A stretch of 64,000 nt of DNA. Source: Bacteroidales bacterium. GTDB lineage: Bacteria > Bacteroidota > Bacteroidia > Bacteroidales > UBA932. Below are positions 18,084 to 27,150 of this stretch, one piece after another. Below the pieces are notes generated by a model that worked only from the letters and a program-made list of their open reading frames with translations, had not been told where the DNA came from and did no database searches. The stretch's first letter is position 1. The number at the start of each line of letters is the position of its first letter. The stretch is from positions 39,169 through 103,168 of the forward strand of contig JAFUZO010000028.1 of NCBI GenBank assembly GCA_017476575.1. Reading direction: 5' to 3'. The translations under genes and the position numbers were made by a program.

Positions 18084-19640
18084 TCAGTCCAAGATGTGCT
18101 GCCGGTCGAGGAAGCGGTAGGAAGCCGCTTCGGCAAGGTGCGGAGGGGTGATGGCGGGATCGTCGGCAAGGTCGGCGATGGTGCGCGCAATCTTGATGAT
18201 GCGGGTGTAGGCGCGGGCGGAGAGGCCGAGACGGTCGATGATGCGCTGGATGAGGTCTTTGCAGTCGTCGGTCAGCGGGCAGAAGTGCTCCAGTTCGCGG
18301 GATGACATCTCGGCGTTGGTGAAGATGCCGGATCCTGCAAGGCGGGCGCGCTGGATGTCCCGCGCCCGGAGGACACGAGCTGCGATGGCGGCGGACGGTT
18401 CACCCTTGAGCCCCTGGACCAGCTGTGCGGTGGCAACCGGGTGGACCCAGAGCTGGATGTCGATCCGGTCCATGATGGGACCGGAGAGTTTGGCCAGGTA
18501 ACCGGCCCGGGCCCCCGGTGTGCAGGTGCAACGGTCATCCTCTCCGTAGTAGCCGCAGGGACAGGGGTTGGAGGCGGCGACCAGCATGAACGAAGCCGGG
18601 TAGACAATCTTCGCCTTGAGGCGGGAGATGGTCACACGGCGGTCCTCCAATGGGCCCCGGAGTGCTTCAAGAGTGCTTTTCGGCGCCTCGCAGAACTCGT
18701 CCAGGAACAAGACGCCATGGGTGGCGAGCGACACTTCGCCCGGCATGATGTTCTCTCCGCTGCCCCCGCCGAGGATGGCCGGCTTGGAGGCAGAGATGTG
18801 GGGCGCCCGGAACGGCCGGGTCCGGATGAGCCCGCAGGGACCGTTGTCCAGCCCTGCGACTGAATAGATCTTGGACGTGACGGCCGATTCCTCCAGGCTC
18901 ATCGGCGGGAGGATGCCTGCGAGAGCCTTTGCCATCGAACTCTTTCCCGACCCGGGTGCTCCGAGCAATATGACATTATGTCCGCCCGCCGCCGCGATTT
19001 CCAGGCCCCGTTTCGCCCCTTCCTGCCCGATGATGTCGGCGAAGTCCATGCCGTTCCGTTCCCCCGGCTGTCCGTGGCTGGCGGCCGCGTGGTACTCGTC
19101 CGTGTTCCAGATCAGCAGGTCCGACGGGTCTTCCCGTTCCTCCAGGATACGGAAAACCTCTTCCAGGGTATGGACACCGAATATTTCCGCCTCGTGATAA
19201 TCCGCTGCGTCCAAAGCCGAACGGGCAGGGAGGATACACCCGCGAAGCCCGCTTTTCAGGGCCAGTTCGACCATCGGCAGCGTCCCCGGGACATACCGGA
19301 TGCTGCCGTCCAGGCCGAGCTCCCCCATGATGAGGTACTTCTCCAGCCCCGGCAGCGACCGCTGTTCCGAGCCTGCGATGATGCCGAGGGCGATGGGAAG
19401 GTCGTAGCCGCTGCCCTGCTTGTGCAGGTCGGCCGGGGCCAGGTTGATGACAATCTTCTTGCCGGGAATCCGGAACCCGTTGGCCTGCAGGGCCGTGATG
19501 GTCCGCAACAGGCTTTCCTTGACGGCGGCGTCCGCCAGCCCCACCAGGTGGATGCCGATGCCGAGGGTGATGTCCACCTCCACCGTGACCGGCACCGCCT
19601 CGATGCCGATGCATTTTGCACCATGTACATAAACCAGCAT
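18084..19640 (-). CDS. YifB family Mg chelatase-like AAA ATPase (ComM)
   Basis: This cytoplasmic ATPase of about 518 residues belongs to the YifB/ComM family, whose ComM member is a helicase that helps integrate foreign DNA during natural transformation. The N-terminal Lon-like ChlI domain has VGLADAAVKES and GKKIVINLAPADLHKQGSG; the AAA domain has GAPGSGKSSMAKALAGILP (Walker A), GVLFLDEF (Walker B) and CPCGYYGEDDRCTC, a short Cys cluster seen in the family. The C-terminal helical domain has LSARAYTRIIKIARTIADL. The ATG at 19640 (MLVYVHG) is the family's usual start. No competence genes are nearby. Confidence 0.92.
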   Translation of the reverse strand: MLVYVHGAKCIGIEAVPVTVEVDITLGIGIHLVGLADAAVKESLLRTITALQANGFRIPGKKIVINLAPADLHKQGSGYDLPIALGIIAGSEQRSLPGLEKYLIMGELGLDGSIRYVPGTLPMVELALKSGLRGCILPARSALDAADYHEAEIFGVHTLEEVFRILEEREDPSDLLIWNTDEYHAAASHGQPGERNGMDFADIIGQEGAKRGLEIAAAGGHNVILLGAPGSGKSSMAKALAGILPPMSLEESAVTSKIYSVAGLDNGPCGLIRTRPFRAPHISASKPAILGGGSGENIMPGEVSLATHGVLFLDEFCEAPKSTLEALRGPLEDRRVTISRLKAKIVYPASFMLVAASNPCPCGYYGEDDRCTCTPGARAGYLAKLSGPIMDRIDIQLWVHPVATAQLVQGLKGEPSAAIAARVLRARDIQRARLAGSGIFTNAEMSSRELEHFCPLTDDCKDLIQRIIDRLGLSARAYTRIIKIARTIADLADDPAITPPHLAEAASYRFLDRQHILD

Positions 19641-19774
19641 ACGCGTCTGTTTTTGGCGCGAACATAGGCACAAAACGGGAGACGCAGGACAAAAAAGATA
19701 AAAATGTGGCGGAATTCTTTTTTACGATGTGCGTGAAACAACATCGGAATCGGCCTCCGGCAGGCCTGCAGGGC

Positions 19775-20617
19775 CTATGCGCGGAAAAGTCCGAAAAGGG
19801 CGGAACCGCTGCCTGACATAGCGGCATACAGGGCGCCTTGCCGGTAGATAGACTCCTTGATGCGGCCGAGTTCCGGGTATTTCGCGAAGACGGTGGTCTC
19901 GAAATCGTTATGGAGGTCGTCCCGCCAGGTCGCAGGCTCTTGGGCGAGGACGTCGCGCAGCGGCTTTGCAGGGAGATGCGGAACGATGCCGCGGTAGGCA
20001 TCGGCGGTGGATACGCTGATGCCCTCGGGGACGACGACCTCGATCCGGAGCCGGTCCAGGGACGGCAGTTCGAACGGCTCCAGAACCTCGCCCCGCCCGG
20101 TCCCGAACATCGGGCGGTCATACAGGAAGCAGGCACAGTCGCTTCCCAGCCGGGCGGCATAGCCGGCCAGGGCCTCGTCCGTCAGACCGAGACCGGCCAG
20201 GGCGTCGATAAGCCGGAGCGCGGCGGCGGCATCGGAAGACCCGCCCCCGAGACCGGCCCCCACCGGCGCGGTCTTTTCCAGGAACACCTTCATCGGCGGC
20301 AAGCCGAAATCGGTGTCGAGCAGGCGGTAGGCCCGGGCCGTCAGGTCGTCGAGCGGGTCCCAGCCGATGCCCTCCTTCCGGGCGAGGGTCATCATCAACT
20401 TCCCGTCCGGGGAGATGGCCTGCTCCCGCTGGGCGGGGCTGTAGGCCTCCTGGAGATGGGCCGAGGTCCGGCTGTAATCGTCGCCGGCGATGATTTCCAG
20501 GGTGTCATGGAGCCCGGCGAACGGAACAAAGAGGGTCTCCAGGTCATGGTAGCCGTCTTCCCGTCGGCGCAGGACATGGAGCCCGAAGTTCAACTTGACA
20601 TGCGGAGTTGCAATCAT
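19775..20617 (-). CDS. ispE: 4-diphosphocytidyl-2-C-methyl-D-erythritol kinase
   Basis: IspE phosphorylates CDP-methylerythritol in the MEP route to isoprenoids. The 280-residue GHMP kinase starts with the family phrase HVKLNFGLHVLRRREDGYHDLET and has the ATP loop PVGAGLGGGSSDAAAAL and a third GHMP motif, AAMSGSGSALFGLF, at the C-terminus. Length is normal. The -7 box ends only 4 nt before the ATG, so the message is probably leaderless. A 134-nt gap separates it from yifB downstream. Confidence 0.95.
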   Translation of the reverse strand: MIATPHVKLNFGLHVLRRREDGYHDLETLFVPFAGLHDTLEIIAGDDYSRTSAHLQEAYSPAQREQAISPDGKLMMTLARKEGIGWDPLDDLTARAYRLLDTDFGLPPMKVFLEKTAPVGAGLGGGSSDAAAALRLIDALAGLGLTDEALAGYAARLGSDCACFLYDRPMFGTGRGEVLEPFELPSLDRLRIEVVVPEGISVSTADAYRGIVPHLPAKPLRDVLAQEPATWRDDLHNDFETTVFAKYPELGRIKESIYRQGALYAAMSGSGSALFGLFRA

Positions 20618-20621
20618 GCCG

Positions 20622-20629
20622 CAAAGGTA
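20622..20629 (-). promoter_or_regulatory. -7 box of ispE, apparently leaderless
   Basis: TACCTTTG on the minus strand fits TAnnTTTG. Only 4 nt separate it from the ispE ATG, so transcription should begin at or next to the start codon. Confidence 0.55.
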
Positions 20630-20804
20630 ATAAAAATAGGAGAAGGAACCCCCGTCTTGTCTACGTTTTGACCGTATTCATGGATGGTAAGGCATCTGGA
20701 AAAGACTTCCTGCCACGTTGGGGGGGAGTCCTTTCCGTGGACAGGATGAAAGGAAGTCCGGCAATACCAGACTTGATGTAGGCCACTGATGGTTCTGGGA
20801 CCCG

Positions 20805-21362
20805 TTACAATTCCACCCGCAGGACCAGGCCGACGGACCATTCCAGGGCATGGTGGTCCTCGTACCCGGAACCGTTCTCATGCTTTCCCGGATAGAAGAC
20901 CCGGCTCCCGTCGAAGACGGCGCCCACCCGGAGCGGGACCCGCCCCGCCGCCAGGAACCGGTAGCCCGGTTCGAAGCCGAAACGCGGTCCCGGCTGGTTC
21001 TCCAGGTCCGACAGGCCCAACTTGTATTCGAAATACACCGACTTCGGCCCGGCGGAGAAGTCGTGGGTATGGGTGAGGTACACGCTGAGCAGCGGCACCT
21101 CCGAGGCCCGGTGGTCGACCGCGTTGCGGCGGTTGTGGGTATAGCCGCAGTCCCCCTGGAGCGTGATGCCGAAGAGGTTCTTCCCGTCGATCCGGTAACC
21201 GAGCCCGATCTCGGGCGACACCTCCTGGTATCCCACCGGGTCCGTGAACTTCCATCCGAGACCGAAGCGGTATTGGATGCCCGGTTCCAGGGCCTTTTCC
21301 GTCTGCGCTCCGGCGGCTATCGCCGCCAGCAGGAGCGCCATTGTCAAAGCAATCTTTTTCAT
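20805..21362 (-). CDS. small secreted beta-barrel-like outer membrane protein
   Basis: The 185-residue product has a signal peptide (MKKIALTMALLLAAIAAGAQ). The mature part alternates polar and hydrophobic residues with many Tyr and Gly, such as QYRFGLGWKF, EIGLGYRIDGKNLFGITLQGD and SVYFEYKLGLSDL, and ends in VGLVLRVEL. This fits an eight-strand outer membrane barrel in the size class of OmpX. No specific function can be assigned. It starts 19 nt after the upstream lipoprotein gene, so they may be co-transcribed. Confidence 0.65.
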   Translation of the reverse strand: MKKIALTMALLLAAIAAGAQTEKALEPGIQYRFGLGWKFTDPVGYQEVSPEIGLGYRIDGKNLFGITLQGDCGYTHNRRNAVDHRASEVPLLSVYLTHTHDFSAGPKSVYFEYKLGLSDLENQPGPRFGFEPGYRFLAAGRVPLRVGAVFDGSRVFYPGKHENGSGYEDHHALEWSVGLVLRVEL

Positions 21363-21381
21363 GCCATTGAATTAGTGAAAC

Positions 21382-23109
21382 TTATGATCCGGATTCGGAA
21401 ATCAGCAGCCTTGCTCCGTGATTCGGGAAGGCAAGCGTCTGCTCCGGATTGTCAAAATAATACAGCGAAACACTCCCGCAATCATCATCACCATTACCGA
21501 TCTTGAAGGTAACGGATACCGTCGGGCCAGCCGAAATGTCCAATTTGCCCACCTCCAATTTGATGGGGACCGAGAAAGAGACGGTCACGTTCTGCGTTGC
21601 ATCGCTCTCATACAGGGCAAGATCGATCCGGGAGAGCCATTCGTTTTTCAGGGCACCATACACCCAACTGTAAATATCCTTGTTGGTAAAACTCTCTTCT
21701 TTGTCCTTATATCCGCCGGAGAAATACATCCAGACTGTATTGATGACGGCAGCGTTCCCGGCCGGATCAAGGCCGAGCACCTTCATGTAGAACTCGGGAG
21801 CCCCCTGCGCCCAGCCATCCATATTGTGCCCGATGTTCAGTTTCCGGGCATAGGTATGCGACGTGTAGTTGGTGTTCCGGAACGGAGGATAGATAACTGC
21901 CTCCTTCGTGTCAGACTGGCTTAACGCATTACTCCTGTAGGCAATATACTCGTGCCGTAATCCGCGGTTGGAGGGAACCTTGTACCAATAGGAGTTCCAT
22001 GTCGCCGCCCGGTAGATTTCCGAATATCCGGAACTGGAGGGGCCTTTTTCCTCGATGACCAGATCGGAGGAAGCGTCCCCTCCCGTCCAGGAAAAGCGTA
22101 GCGAGGTACCGCTGGGCGCTACACCGAAGGACGTCAGGGCTGACAAACGGGCCGGGGACTGGGCCGTCACAATAGCGGACGGCCCCGAATAATAGTAGAC
22201 CAAGCCGTTGGACGTCAATTCATAGTTAGCGGCAATGACATAGTATTGATAATAGGTTTCCGCTGCAATCGCAGTATCTTCAAAGGATTGATTGGCGCTT
22301 CCACTCGATATGCCGATTTGCTGGAACTGGGTTTCGCCAAGGGCTTTTCGCCAGATGAAGTACACCATCGCTCCCGGATGGGTCCAGGTCAGCAGGATCG
22401 ATTCCTGCGCACAGACGGCGGACAGATTCTGTGGAACCGCCGGATGCTGGTCAACCTCTTCCTCGGTCTCTTCCAGAAGGGACATCCTTTCGTTATGTGA
22501 CAATACGATCACCGGGACATTCGGAGCCTGGATAGCATCCACTTCGACATATTGTCCCTCTGCATCATATCCAGGAAGAGTCTCTGTCTCAAACTCTTTG
22601 TAATCTTCCGGGAGAAAGACGACAACGGGCGTATAGGATTCCGGATCCCACGCCCCCGCATGGATCGGAACGGCGACTTGGAGGTCGGGATACTGCTCCT
22701 GCAGGGAGGCAAGCAGGTCTTCTCCCGACTTGGTTTTCGGCAGATACATGCCGACCATTTCCCCAAATGTCATTTCTGTCAATCCGGAACGGGTCCGGAC
22801 TTCCCCGTTGGAGACAGAGACAGGTTTGTCCATAGCCTTGGAAATCAGAAAATCATAGTCGCCATCGAAGCAAAGGAGACTTTCACTGTGGATGAATTGC
22901 CGCATGCCCGGATTGTTCCGGACAGCCTGGCTGACAGCCTTTGCCAGCATGTTCAATCCAGCATCATGAGGACAAGTGAAAGTCGGTTCTTCCGTCCGTA
23001 CGATGGTGGCGACCGGGGTGGACTCTTCGGTGACATCCTGCTCCTTCGAGCAACTGGACAAAGCCAAAGAGGCGGCAAGCGAAACCAAGAGCATGTATTT
23101 TGTATTCAT
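21382..23109 (-). CDS. lipoprotein with fibronectin type III-like domain, function unknown
   Basis: This is a 575-residue lipoprotein with lipobox LALSSC. After an acidic linker comes a domain with YDFLISKAMDKPV, MTFGEMVGMYLPKT, LQVAVPIHAGAWDPESYTPVVVFLPEDY, a pattern I recall from other Bacteroidales lipoproteins of unknown role. Next is a fibronectin III-like segment from PAVPQNLSAVCAQESILLTWTHP to TYYQYYVIAANYE. The last 150 residues (EFYMKVLGLD to ISAGPTVSVTFKIGNGDDD) resemble a C2-like beta sandwich with an acidic tail. Its base composition is lower in GC than the housekeeping neighbours. It is probably surface exposed; it has no visible catalytic motif. Confidence 0.65.
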   Translation of the reverse strand: MNTKYMLLVSLAASLALSSCSKEQDVTEESTPVATIVRTEEPTFTCPHDAGLNMLAKAVSQAVRNNPGMRQFIHSESLLCFDGDYDFLISKAMDKPVSVSNGEVRTRSGLTEMTFGEMVGMYLPKTKSGEDLLASLQEQYPDLQVAVPIHAGAWDPESYTPVVVFLPEDYKEFETETLPGYDAEGQYVEVDAIQAPNVPVIVLSHNERMSLLEETEEEVDQHPAVPQNLSAVCAQESILLTWTHPGAMVYFIWRKALGETQFQQIGISSGSANQSFEDTAIAAETYYQYYVIAANYELTSNGLVYYYSGPSAIVTAQSPARLSALTSFGVAPSGTSLRFSWTGGDASSDLVIEEKGPSSSGYSEIYRAATWNSYWYKVPSNRGLRHEYIAYRSNALSQSDTKEAVIYPPFRNTNYTSHTYARKLNIGHNMDGWAQGAPEFYMKVLGLDPAGNAAVINTVWMYFSGGYKDKEESFTNKDIYSWVYGALKNEWLSRIDLALYESDATQNVTVSFSVPIKLEVGKLDISAGPTVSVTFKIGNGDDDCGSVSLYYFDNPEQTLAFPNHGARLLISESGS

Positions 23110-23126
23110 GGCAAGTCCTCCGTCCT

Positions 23127-23516
23127 TTAAAGTTCAAATTCGCCATAATACGTCACGCCGCTCTCCAGCGTGAAGGTGACGGTCCAGAGACCGGAAGTGC
23201 CGCTGATGGGGATGAGGATAGCGCCCGGGGAGTCGAAAGAGCCGGAGGCCTCCTCGCCTTCTATGCTGTTTTCAAGGATGTAGTCAATCTCGCCGACATC
23301 GCGCTTGGCAGAAACCGTCAGGACACCCAGGTCCGTATCCAGCCAGACTTCAAACACACGGGTGGCAGGGGCGTGGGGACGATGGGTGTGTGTCGCGGGT
23401 TCTTCAGAGTGAACGGGGATTGATACAACTTCTTCTTTCCGCGTCGAGAAAGAAGAGGCCAGACAGGTCGTAGCCACCAGCAGGCCGGACATGATGGGGA
23501 AAATGGATTTGAACAT
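23127..23516 (-). CDS. small secreted protein, DUF3244-like
   Basis: The start at 23516 gives MFKSIFPIMSGLLVATTCLASS, a signal peptide; earlier codons in frame lie upstream of the promoter and are rejected. The 129-residue product has an exposed His-rich linker (ATHTHRPHAP) and a short beta-sandwich: VFEVWLDTDLGVLTVSAKRDVGEIDYILEN and GLWTVTFTLESGVTYYGEFEL. This matches the layout of DUF3244 proteins common in Bacteroides, but identity is tentative. It starts a transcription unit that includes the lipoprotein gene 17 nt downstream. Confidence 0.6.
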   Translation of the reverse strand: MFKSIFPIMSGLLVATTCLASSFSTRKEEVVSIPVHSEEPATHTHRPHAPATRVFEVWLDTDLGVLTVSAKRDVGEIDYILENSIEGEEASGSFDSPGAILIPISGTSGLWTVTFTLESGVTYYGEFEL

Positions 23517-23541
23517 GGTTAGATGAATTTTAAAAACGGTG

Positions 23542-23575
23542 CAAAGGTACGTCTTTCCTATGTATCGTCCCAAAA
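23542..23575 (-). promoter_or_regulatory. promoter of the DUF3244-like/lipoprotein unit
   Basis: On the minus strand TTTG at 23575-23572 and TACCTTTG at 23549-23542 are spaced by 22 nt, close to the usual -33/-7 arrangement. The start codon follows 25 nt later. Confidence 0.6.
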
Positions 23576-23660
23576 TCCGATATAACACATGATAATTGAA
23601 CGTATTGGTTTATAGCAATTTACACGGTCACTAACCTAACATGGCTGAAAATCGGGGAAA

Positions 23661-25334
23661 TCAGCCCAGTTTTTCCACCAGGACCGGGCCCAGGTCGGAC
23701 GCCAGCGAGGTGAAAAGTTGCTTATAACGGGTTTTCCGCATCCGCACGGCGGGATCCGACATCCGGAGCAGGTAGCAGATGCTCTTGACCGGGAACCCGG
23801 AGAAGAACAAGGTGAGCAACTTGAAATCCGTTTCGTCCATGCGGGGAAAGGCCTGGCGGACCCGGGTCATCAGGCCGTTGTCTGAAAGGTCCAGCGCCTG
23901 CTCCAGGGCGGGGATGAAGGCCTGGTCGTTGCGCAGGGCGCCGACCTGTTTCCGGAACGCGTTGATGATTTCGTCCTGGCTCTCCCAACCGATTCGGTCC
24001 TTCCGTTTTTTCACTTGTTCATCATCCCACGAGAAATAGGCCGTTGACAGTTGCTGCAGCGACTGGATTTTGTCCTTGATGAACTGGTCCATGACCTCTG
24101 CCACTGCCGTGTCCTTCGCCCGCTGCGCTTCCATGCTGGCGTAGACTTCCTGGACGGCGGCCATGTCTTCGAGGCTCTTGCGCTTCCTTTTGCGGAGCAG
24201 GACCGCCAGCCACAGGATGACCGTGGTCAGGACGCCTCCCGCCAGGATGGACAGGTACAGGTGCGACCGTGCCTTTTCCCGCTCCAGCAGAAGACCGTCC
24301 TGGTAGTAGGTCTCCATCGAATGCGAAACGGATTGTTCGAGTTGCCGGGTGATGATCCGGTTCTGGATCTTCACCGCCTCCAGCAGGGCGACATACGCGG
24401 CGGACGTATCCCTTCGCAAATCATATACATCTTGGGCAATATCGTAGAATATAGCGCTGTCCACCGCGCTCCGGGCCATGCTCTTCTCCATCTCGAGATA
24501 TTCCTCCGCCCGCTTCCGGTTCCCTTCCACTTCGTTGATGATGGCCAGGTGACCGTAATTCTGGGCCGTCAGCGCAATGGCCTGCCGCCCGACCACAGCC
24601 TCCATACAGGTTGCCGCCCGCTTGTAATCCGGCACCTTCCGGAGCAGCAGCGACCGGGCCAGGGTCCGGGCGGCCTCGGAATACAGGATGTCATCTTCCG
24701 GATGGTCATCCATGATTCCCTGCAACAGTTCATCTGCCTCGTCATTCCGATGATGGGCCATGAGCCGGTTGGCGATTTCCAATTTGGAGTATTCGATGTA
24801 GATCCGCTCTCCCGACCGTTCGAAGGCCTGCAGGGCCTTCTCGGCATATTCCAAGGCCCGGACGTGGTCATAATTGGCCGAGAAGATATCGTTGAGATGC
24901 CAGCATATCAGGCCCAGGTGATGCTCATCCCCCGTCTTTTCGGCAAGGGCCTCCGCCTCGCGCAGTTCCCGTGCGGCTTCGAGGTAGCGGCCCGCGTTCT
25001 GATGGACGACGGCCAGGTAGTATCCGGACCGGAGGCGCTGCGCCCGGTTCCCCCGGTGGCGATAGAAATCATACGCCGTCCGGACCAGCGAATCTTCCTG
25101 GACCCCGATATAGCATTTGTCCTGCGCCATGGTCATGAGCAGGGCGTAGCGGGCGCGGGATGCCCTCCCGTGAAGTTGCTCCCTGGGAACTTGCTGCATG
25201 AGCGCCAGCGCGCTGTCCGGGGATTCGGACATGAGACTTTCTGCCGTATCCATCAGCCGGACGGCCTCATGGTGGCCCGAGCAGGAAAGCAGCAGGAGGG
25301 ACAACAGGACGGGTAGTGATAAGAAACGCCTCAT
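23661..25334 (-). CDS. TPR lipoprotein-like transmembrane regulator with C-terminal helix-turn-helix
   Basis: The 557-residue protein begins with a lipoprotein-like signal (LLLLSC, Cys18) and holds several TPR-like helical repeats up to about residue 330, for example SGYYLAVVHQNAGRYLEAARELREAEALAE. A membrane helix (LYLSILAGGVLTTVILWLAVLL) at about 358-379 is followed by RKRKRK, a coiled coil, and a cytoplasmic part ending in FPRMDETDFKLLTLFFSGFPVKSICYLLRMSDPAVRMRKTRYK, a LuxR/GerE-like helix-turn-helix. This design is common in Bacteroidales and suggests periplasmic sensing linked to DNA binding. Whether it is lipidated or membrane-spanning at the N-terminus is unclear. The targets are unknown; the divergent-side lipoproteins are possible ones. 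Confidence 0.75.
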   Translation of the reverse strand: MRRFLSLPVLLSLLLLSCSGHHEAVRLMDTAESLMSESPDSALALMQQVPREQLHGRASRARYALLMTMAQDKCYIGVQEDSLVRTAYDFYRHRGNRAQRLRSGYYLAVVHQNAGRYLEAARELREAEALAEKTGDEHHLGLICWHLNDIFSANYDHVRALEYAEKALQAFERSGERIYIEYSKLEIANRLMAHHRNDEADELLQGIMDDHPEDDILYSEAARTLARSLLLRKVPDYKRAATCMEAVVGRQAIALTAQNYGHLAIINEVEGNRKRAEEYLEMEKSMARSAVDSAIFYDIAQDVYDLRRDTSAAYVALLEAVKIQNRIITRQLEQSVSHSMETYYQDGLLLEREKARSHLYLSILAGGVLTTVILWLAVLLRKRKRKSLEDMAAVQEVYASMEAQRAKDTAVAEVMDQFIKDKIQSLQQLSTAYFSWDDEQVKKRKDRIGWESQDEIINAFRKQVGALRNDQAFIPALEQALDLSDNGLMTRVRQAFPRMDETDFKLLTLFFSGFPVKSICYLLRMSDPAVRMRKTRYKQLFTSLASDLGPVLVEKLG

Positions 25335-25353
25335 CTCTTTGCTTTTGAGAGGG

Positions 25354-25361
25354 CAAAGATA
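25354..25361 (-). promoter_or_regulatory. -7 box of the TPR-HTH regulator gene
   Basis: TATCTTTG on the minus strand lies 19 nt before the ATG at 25334. Confidence 0.55.
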
Positions 25362-25379
25362 CGGTTTTTTCTGAAAAAG

Positions 25380-25672
25380 GCTGCCAGAGATTCATGAAGT
25401 GTGTTTTTAAAATTCATCAATAGTTCATCATCCGGCAGCCCGTCGCGACTTCGACGGATACGAAAAGAGCATGGGAGTCTGTCATATTCTGCTTGAGGTC
25501 TTGGCATACCCGGGGTCAGCATATCACAGGATTTCCCATGCCCTATCCGCACGGGAAATCCTATTACCGGGACGCTACCCCTGAAAACTGCCAAGTTCCA
25601 AGCAATGTCCGTCGAATAGGATCTCTCTATAGAAATCTGTTCTTCTCTCTATAAATATGTCCGACAAAGATA
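25380..25672 (-). promoter_or_regulatory. orphan promoter with structured 290-nt region, possible ncRNA or long leader
   Basis: The gap from 25335 to 25817 has no credible gene. On the minus strand TATCTTTG at 25672-25665 looks like a -7 box. Just downstream, TCTCTCTATA occurs twice on the plus strand (25622-25631 and 25644-25653), 22 nt apart. Next is a strong hairpin at 25528-25562 (AGGATTTCCC with GGGAAATCCT, perfect over 10 bp, plus an inner TGC/GCA), and a second at 25440-25457 (CCGTCG/CGACGG). The region could be a small RNA or a long leader for the regulator gene. No T-run follows either hairpin. Confidence 0.4.
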
Positions 25673-25817
25673 GCACAATTTCTGTTTCTCTGCAAGGTGT
25701 ACCCGCAGAAAAACCGCCGGGGAACCCATCGCCTGCGTGCGCAGCCCCTCGACAACCCTGTTCCATACCGGGCACTATGCCCCTGCCGGGAGACCCCTTT
25801 TTCAGGGAGAGGGCAGG

Positions 25818-27059
25818 TTACTGCACGCTGACGGAGGTGAAGTAGCCGTTGAAGGGGAAGTCGGTGGCGGTGGCGTCGATGATGAGGCGGTTGACGGTGC
25901 CGCCGCAGCCGGTGAGGGCGGCGTACAGCACGCCCTCATGCAGGAGGGCACAACGGCCGGACAGGAGGGTGTAGTCTCCGTCCGGCAGTTCTCCGGGCTG
26001 GGGTGGAGCGTCCTTGCGGAGAGCGGTCACCCGGCCTTGCCCGGTCCCGGTGAGCCAGGCCAGATGTCCGTCGGCGCTGAGGAGGCTGACGACGGACACC
26101 CCGGGAGCGGAGGTCTTGAGGGAGGTTCCCTTCTCGTCGAGGACGAAATAGCGGTACGCCCAGGAAGGACCGCTGGTGTAGCCCTTGACCAGCATTCCGT
26201 CGCTCCACGGCATCAGGCGGCACAGATGCGGGTGCTCCTGGGCGCCGAGCGGGAGGCTGTAGATGTCCTTGCCTTTGACGAGGCTGAGCGTGTTTCCGGC
26301 GGAGGTCCGCATCTCGACCCGCCAGAGGGTCCCTTGGAGGACGCGGATATCGAACAGTTCATAGAATGTCCCGGCCTGGACGGTCGCGATCCGGGTCGCC
26401 CCCTGCATGATTCGGTATTCCCGCCGCGAGGTGCCGCCGGTATTGACGGGAACGGAATAGCTGTAGCAGACTTCTCCCCCATCCAGGGTCAGCGCCCCGC
26501 CCGGCCAACCCTCCGCATCGGGGTCCCCAAGCACGGTACCGGCGGCATCCCGGAAGATCTCCTGCCCGTCGATCCGGTAGCAGAGCCCTGCACCGTCCCG
26601 GTCCTGCCCGAGGGTGTGGACCTGGCCGTCCACTACGAGAAATCCCCGCAAGGCTTCCCTTCCCGGGTAGCGGAACAGTTCCTCTCCGTCCCGACTGACA
26701 ACGGTCTCCCGGTCGGTGGACCAGTCTTGGTAAAGATGGCCGCCGACCATCCTGTGCATGTCGGGCTCGATGCTCTCCCCGGCCGGGAAACTGCGGATGC
26801 GCATGCCGTCACGATAGATGTCGATGAAGGCCATGCGTTCCGTCCGGCAGGTATCCCGTTCCCAGTCATATCCGTCGGCAAAACGCACGGCCGTCAGATA
26901 GACTCCGGTCCGCCCCGGTTCGTGGCGGGTCGTGTCGGCTTCCGGCGGCCGGACCGAGGTGGGCGGCATCCGCTCGCTCCGGGGAATGCCCGGCAGGAGC
27001 GGTTCCCTCGCGCATCCGGCAAGGAAGAGGCCGGTCAGAAAGAGAAGTTGTCGCTTCAT
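25818..27059 (-). CDS. lipoprotein of unknown function
   Basis: The start at 27059 gives MKRQLLFLTGLFLAGC, a lipoprotein signal; an upstream in-frame ATG lacks one. The roughly 413-residue product is rich in short beta strands and paired turns (LFRYPGREALRGFLVVDGQVHTLGQ, LCYRIDGQEIFRDAAGT, WAYRYFVLDEKGTSLKTSA), which suggests a beta-propeller-like fold. No catalytic motif was recognised. A weak -7-like TACCTTGG lies just upstream. It is a single-gene unit between the regulator and the sigma-factor operon. Confidence 0.65.
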   Translation of the reverse strand: MKRQLLFLTGLFLAGCAREPLLPGIPRSERMPPTSVRPPEADTTRHEPGRTGVYLTAVRFADGYDWERDTCRTERMAFIDIYRDGMRIRSFPAGESIEPDMHRMVGGHLYQDWSTDRETVVSRDGEELFRYPGREALRGFLVVDGQVHTLGQDRDGAGLCYRIDGQEIFRDAAGTVLGDPDAEGWPGGALTLDGGEVCYSYSVPVNTGGTSRREYRIMQGATRIATVQAGTFYELFDIRVLQGTLWRVEMRTSAGNTLSLVKGKDIYSLPLGAQEHPHLCRLMPWSDGMLVKGYTSGPSWAYRYFVLDEKGTSLKTSAPGVSVVSLLSADGHLAWLTGTGQGRVTALRKDAPPQPGELPDGDYTLLSGRCALLHEGVLYAALTGCGGTVNRLIIDATATDFPFNGYFTSVSVQ

Positions 27060-27150
27060 GGCATTTTTTCGGCCAAGGTAGCGACAACCATGGAAAAACA
27101 CCACAGGTTGTTGATAACTTGTGTTGTTTCACTATATAAATTAATGTTTC

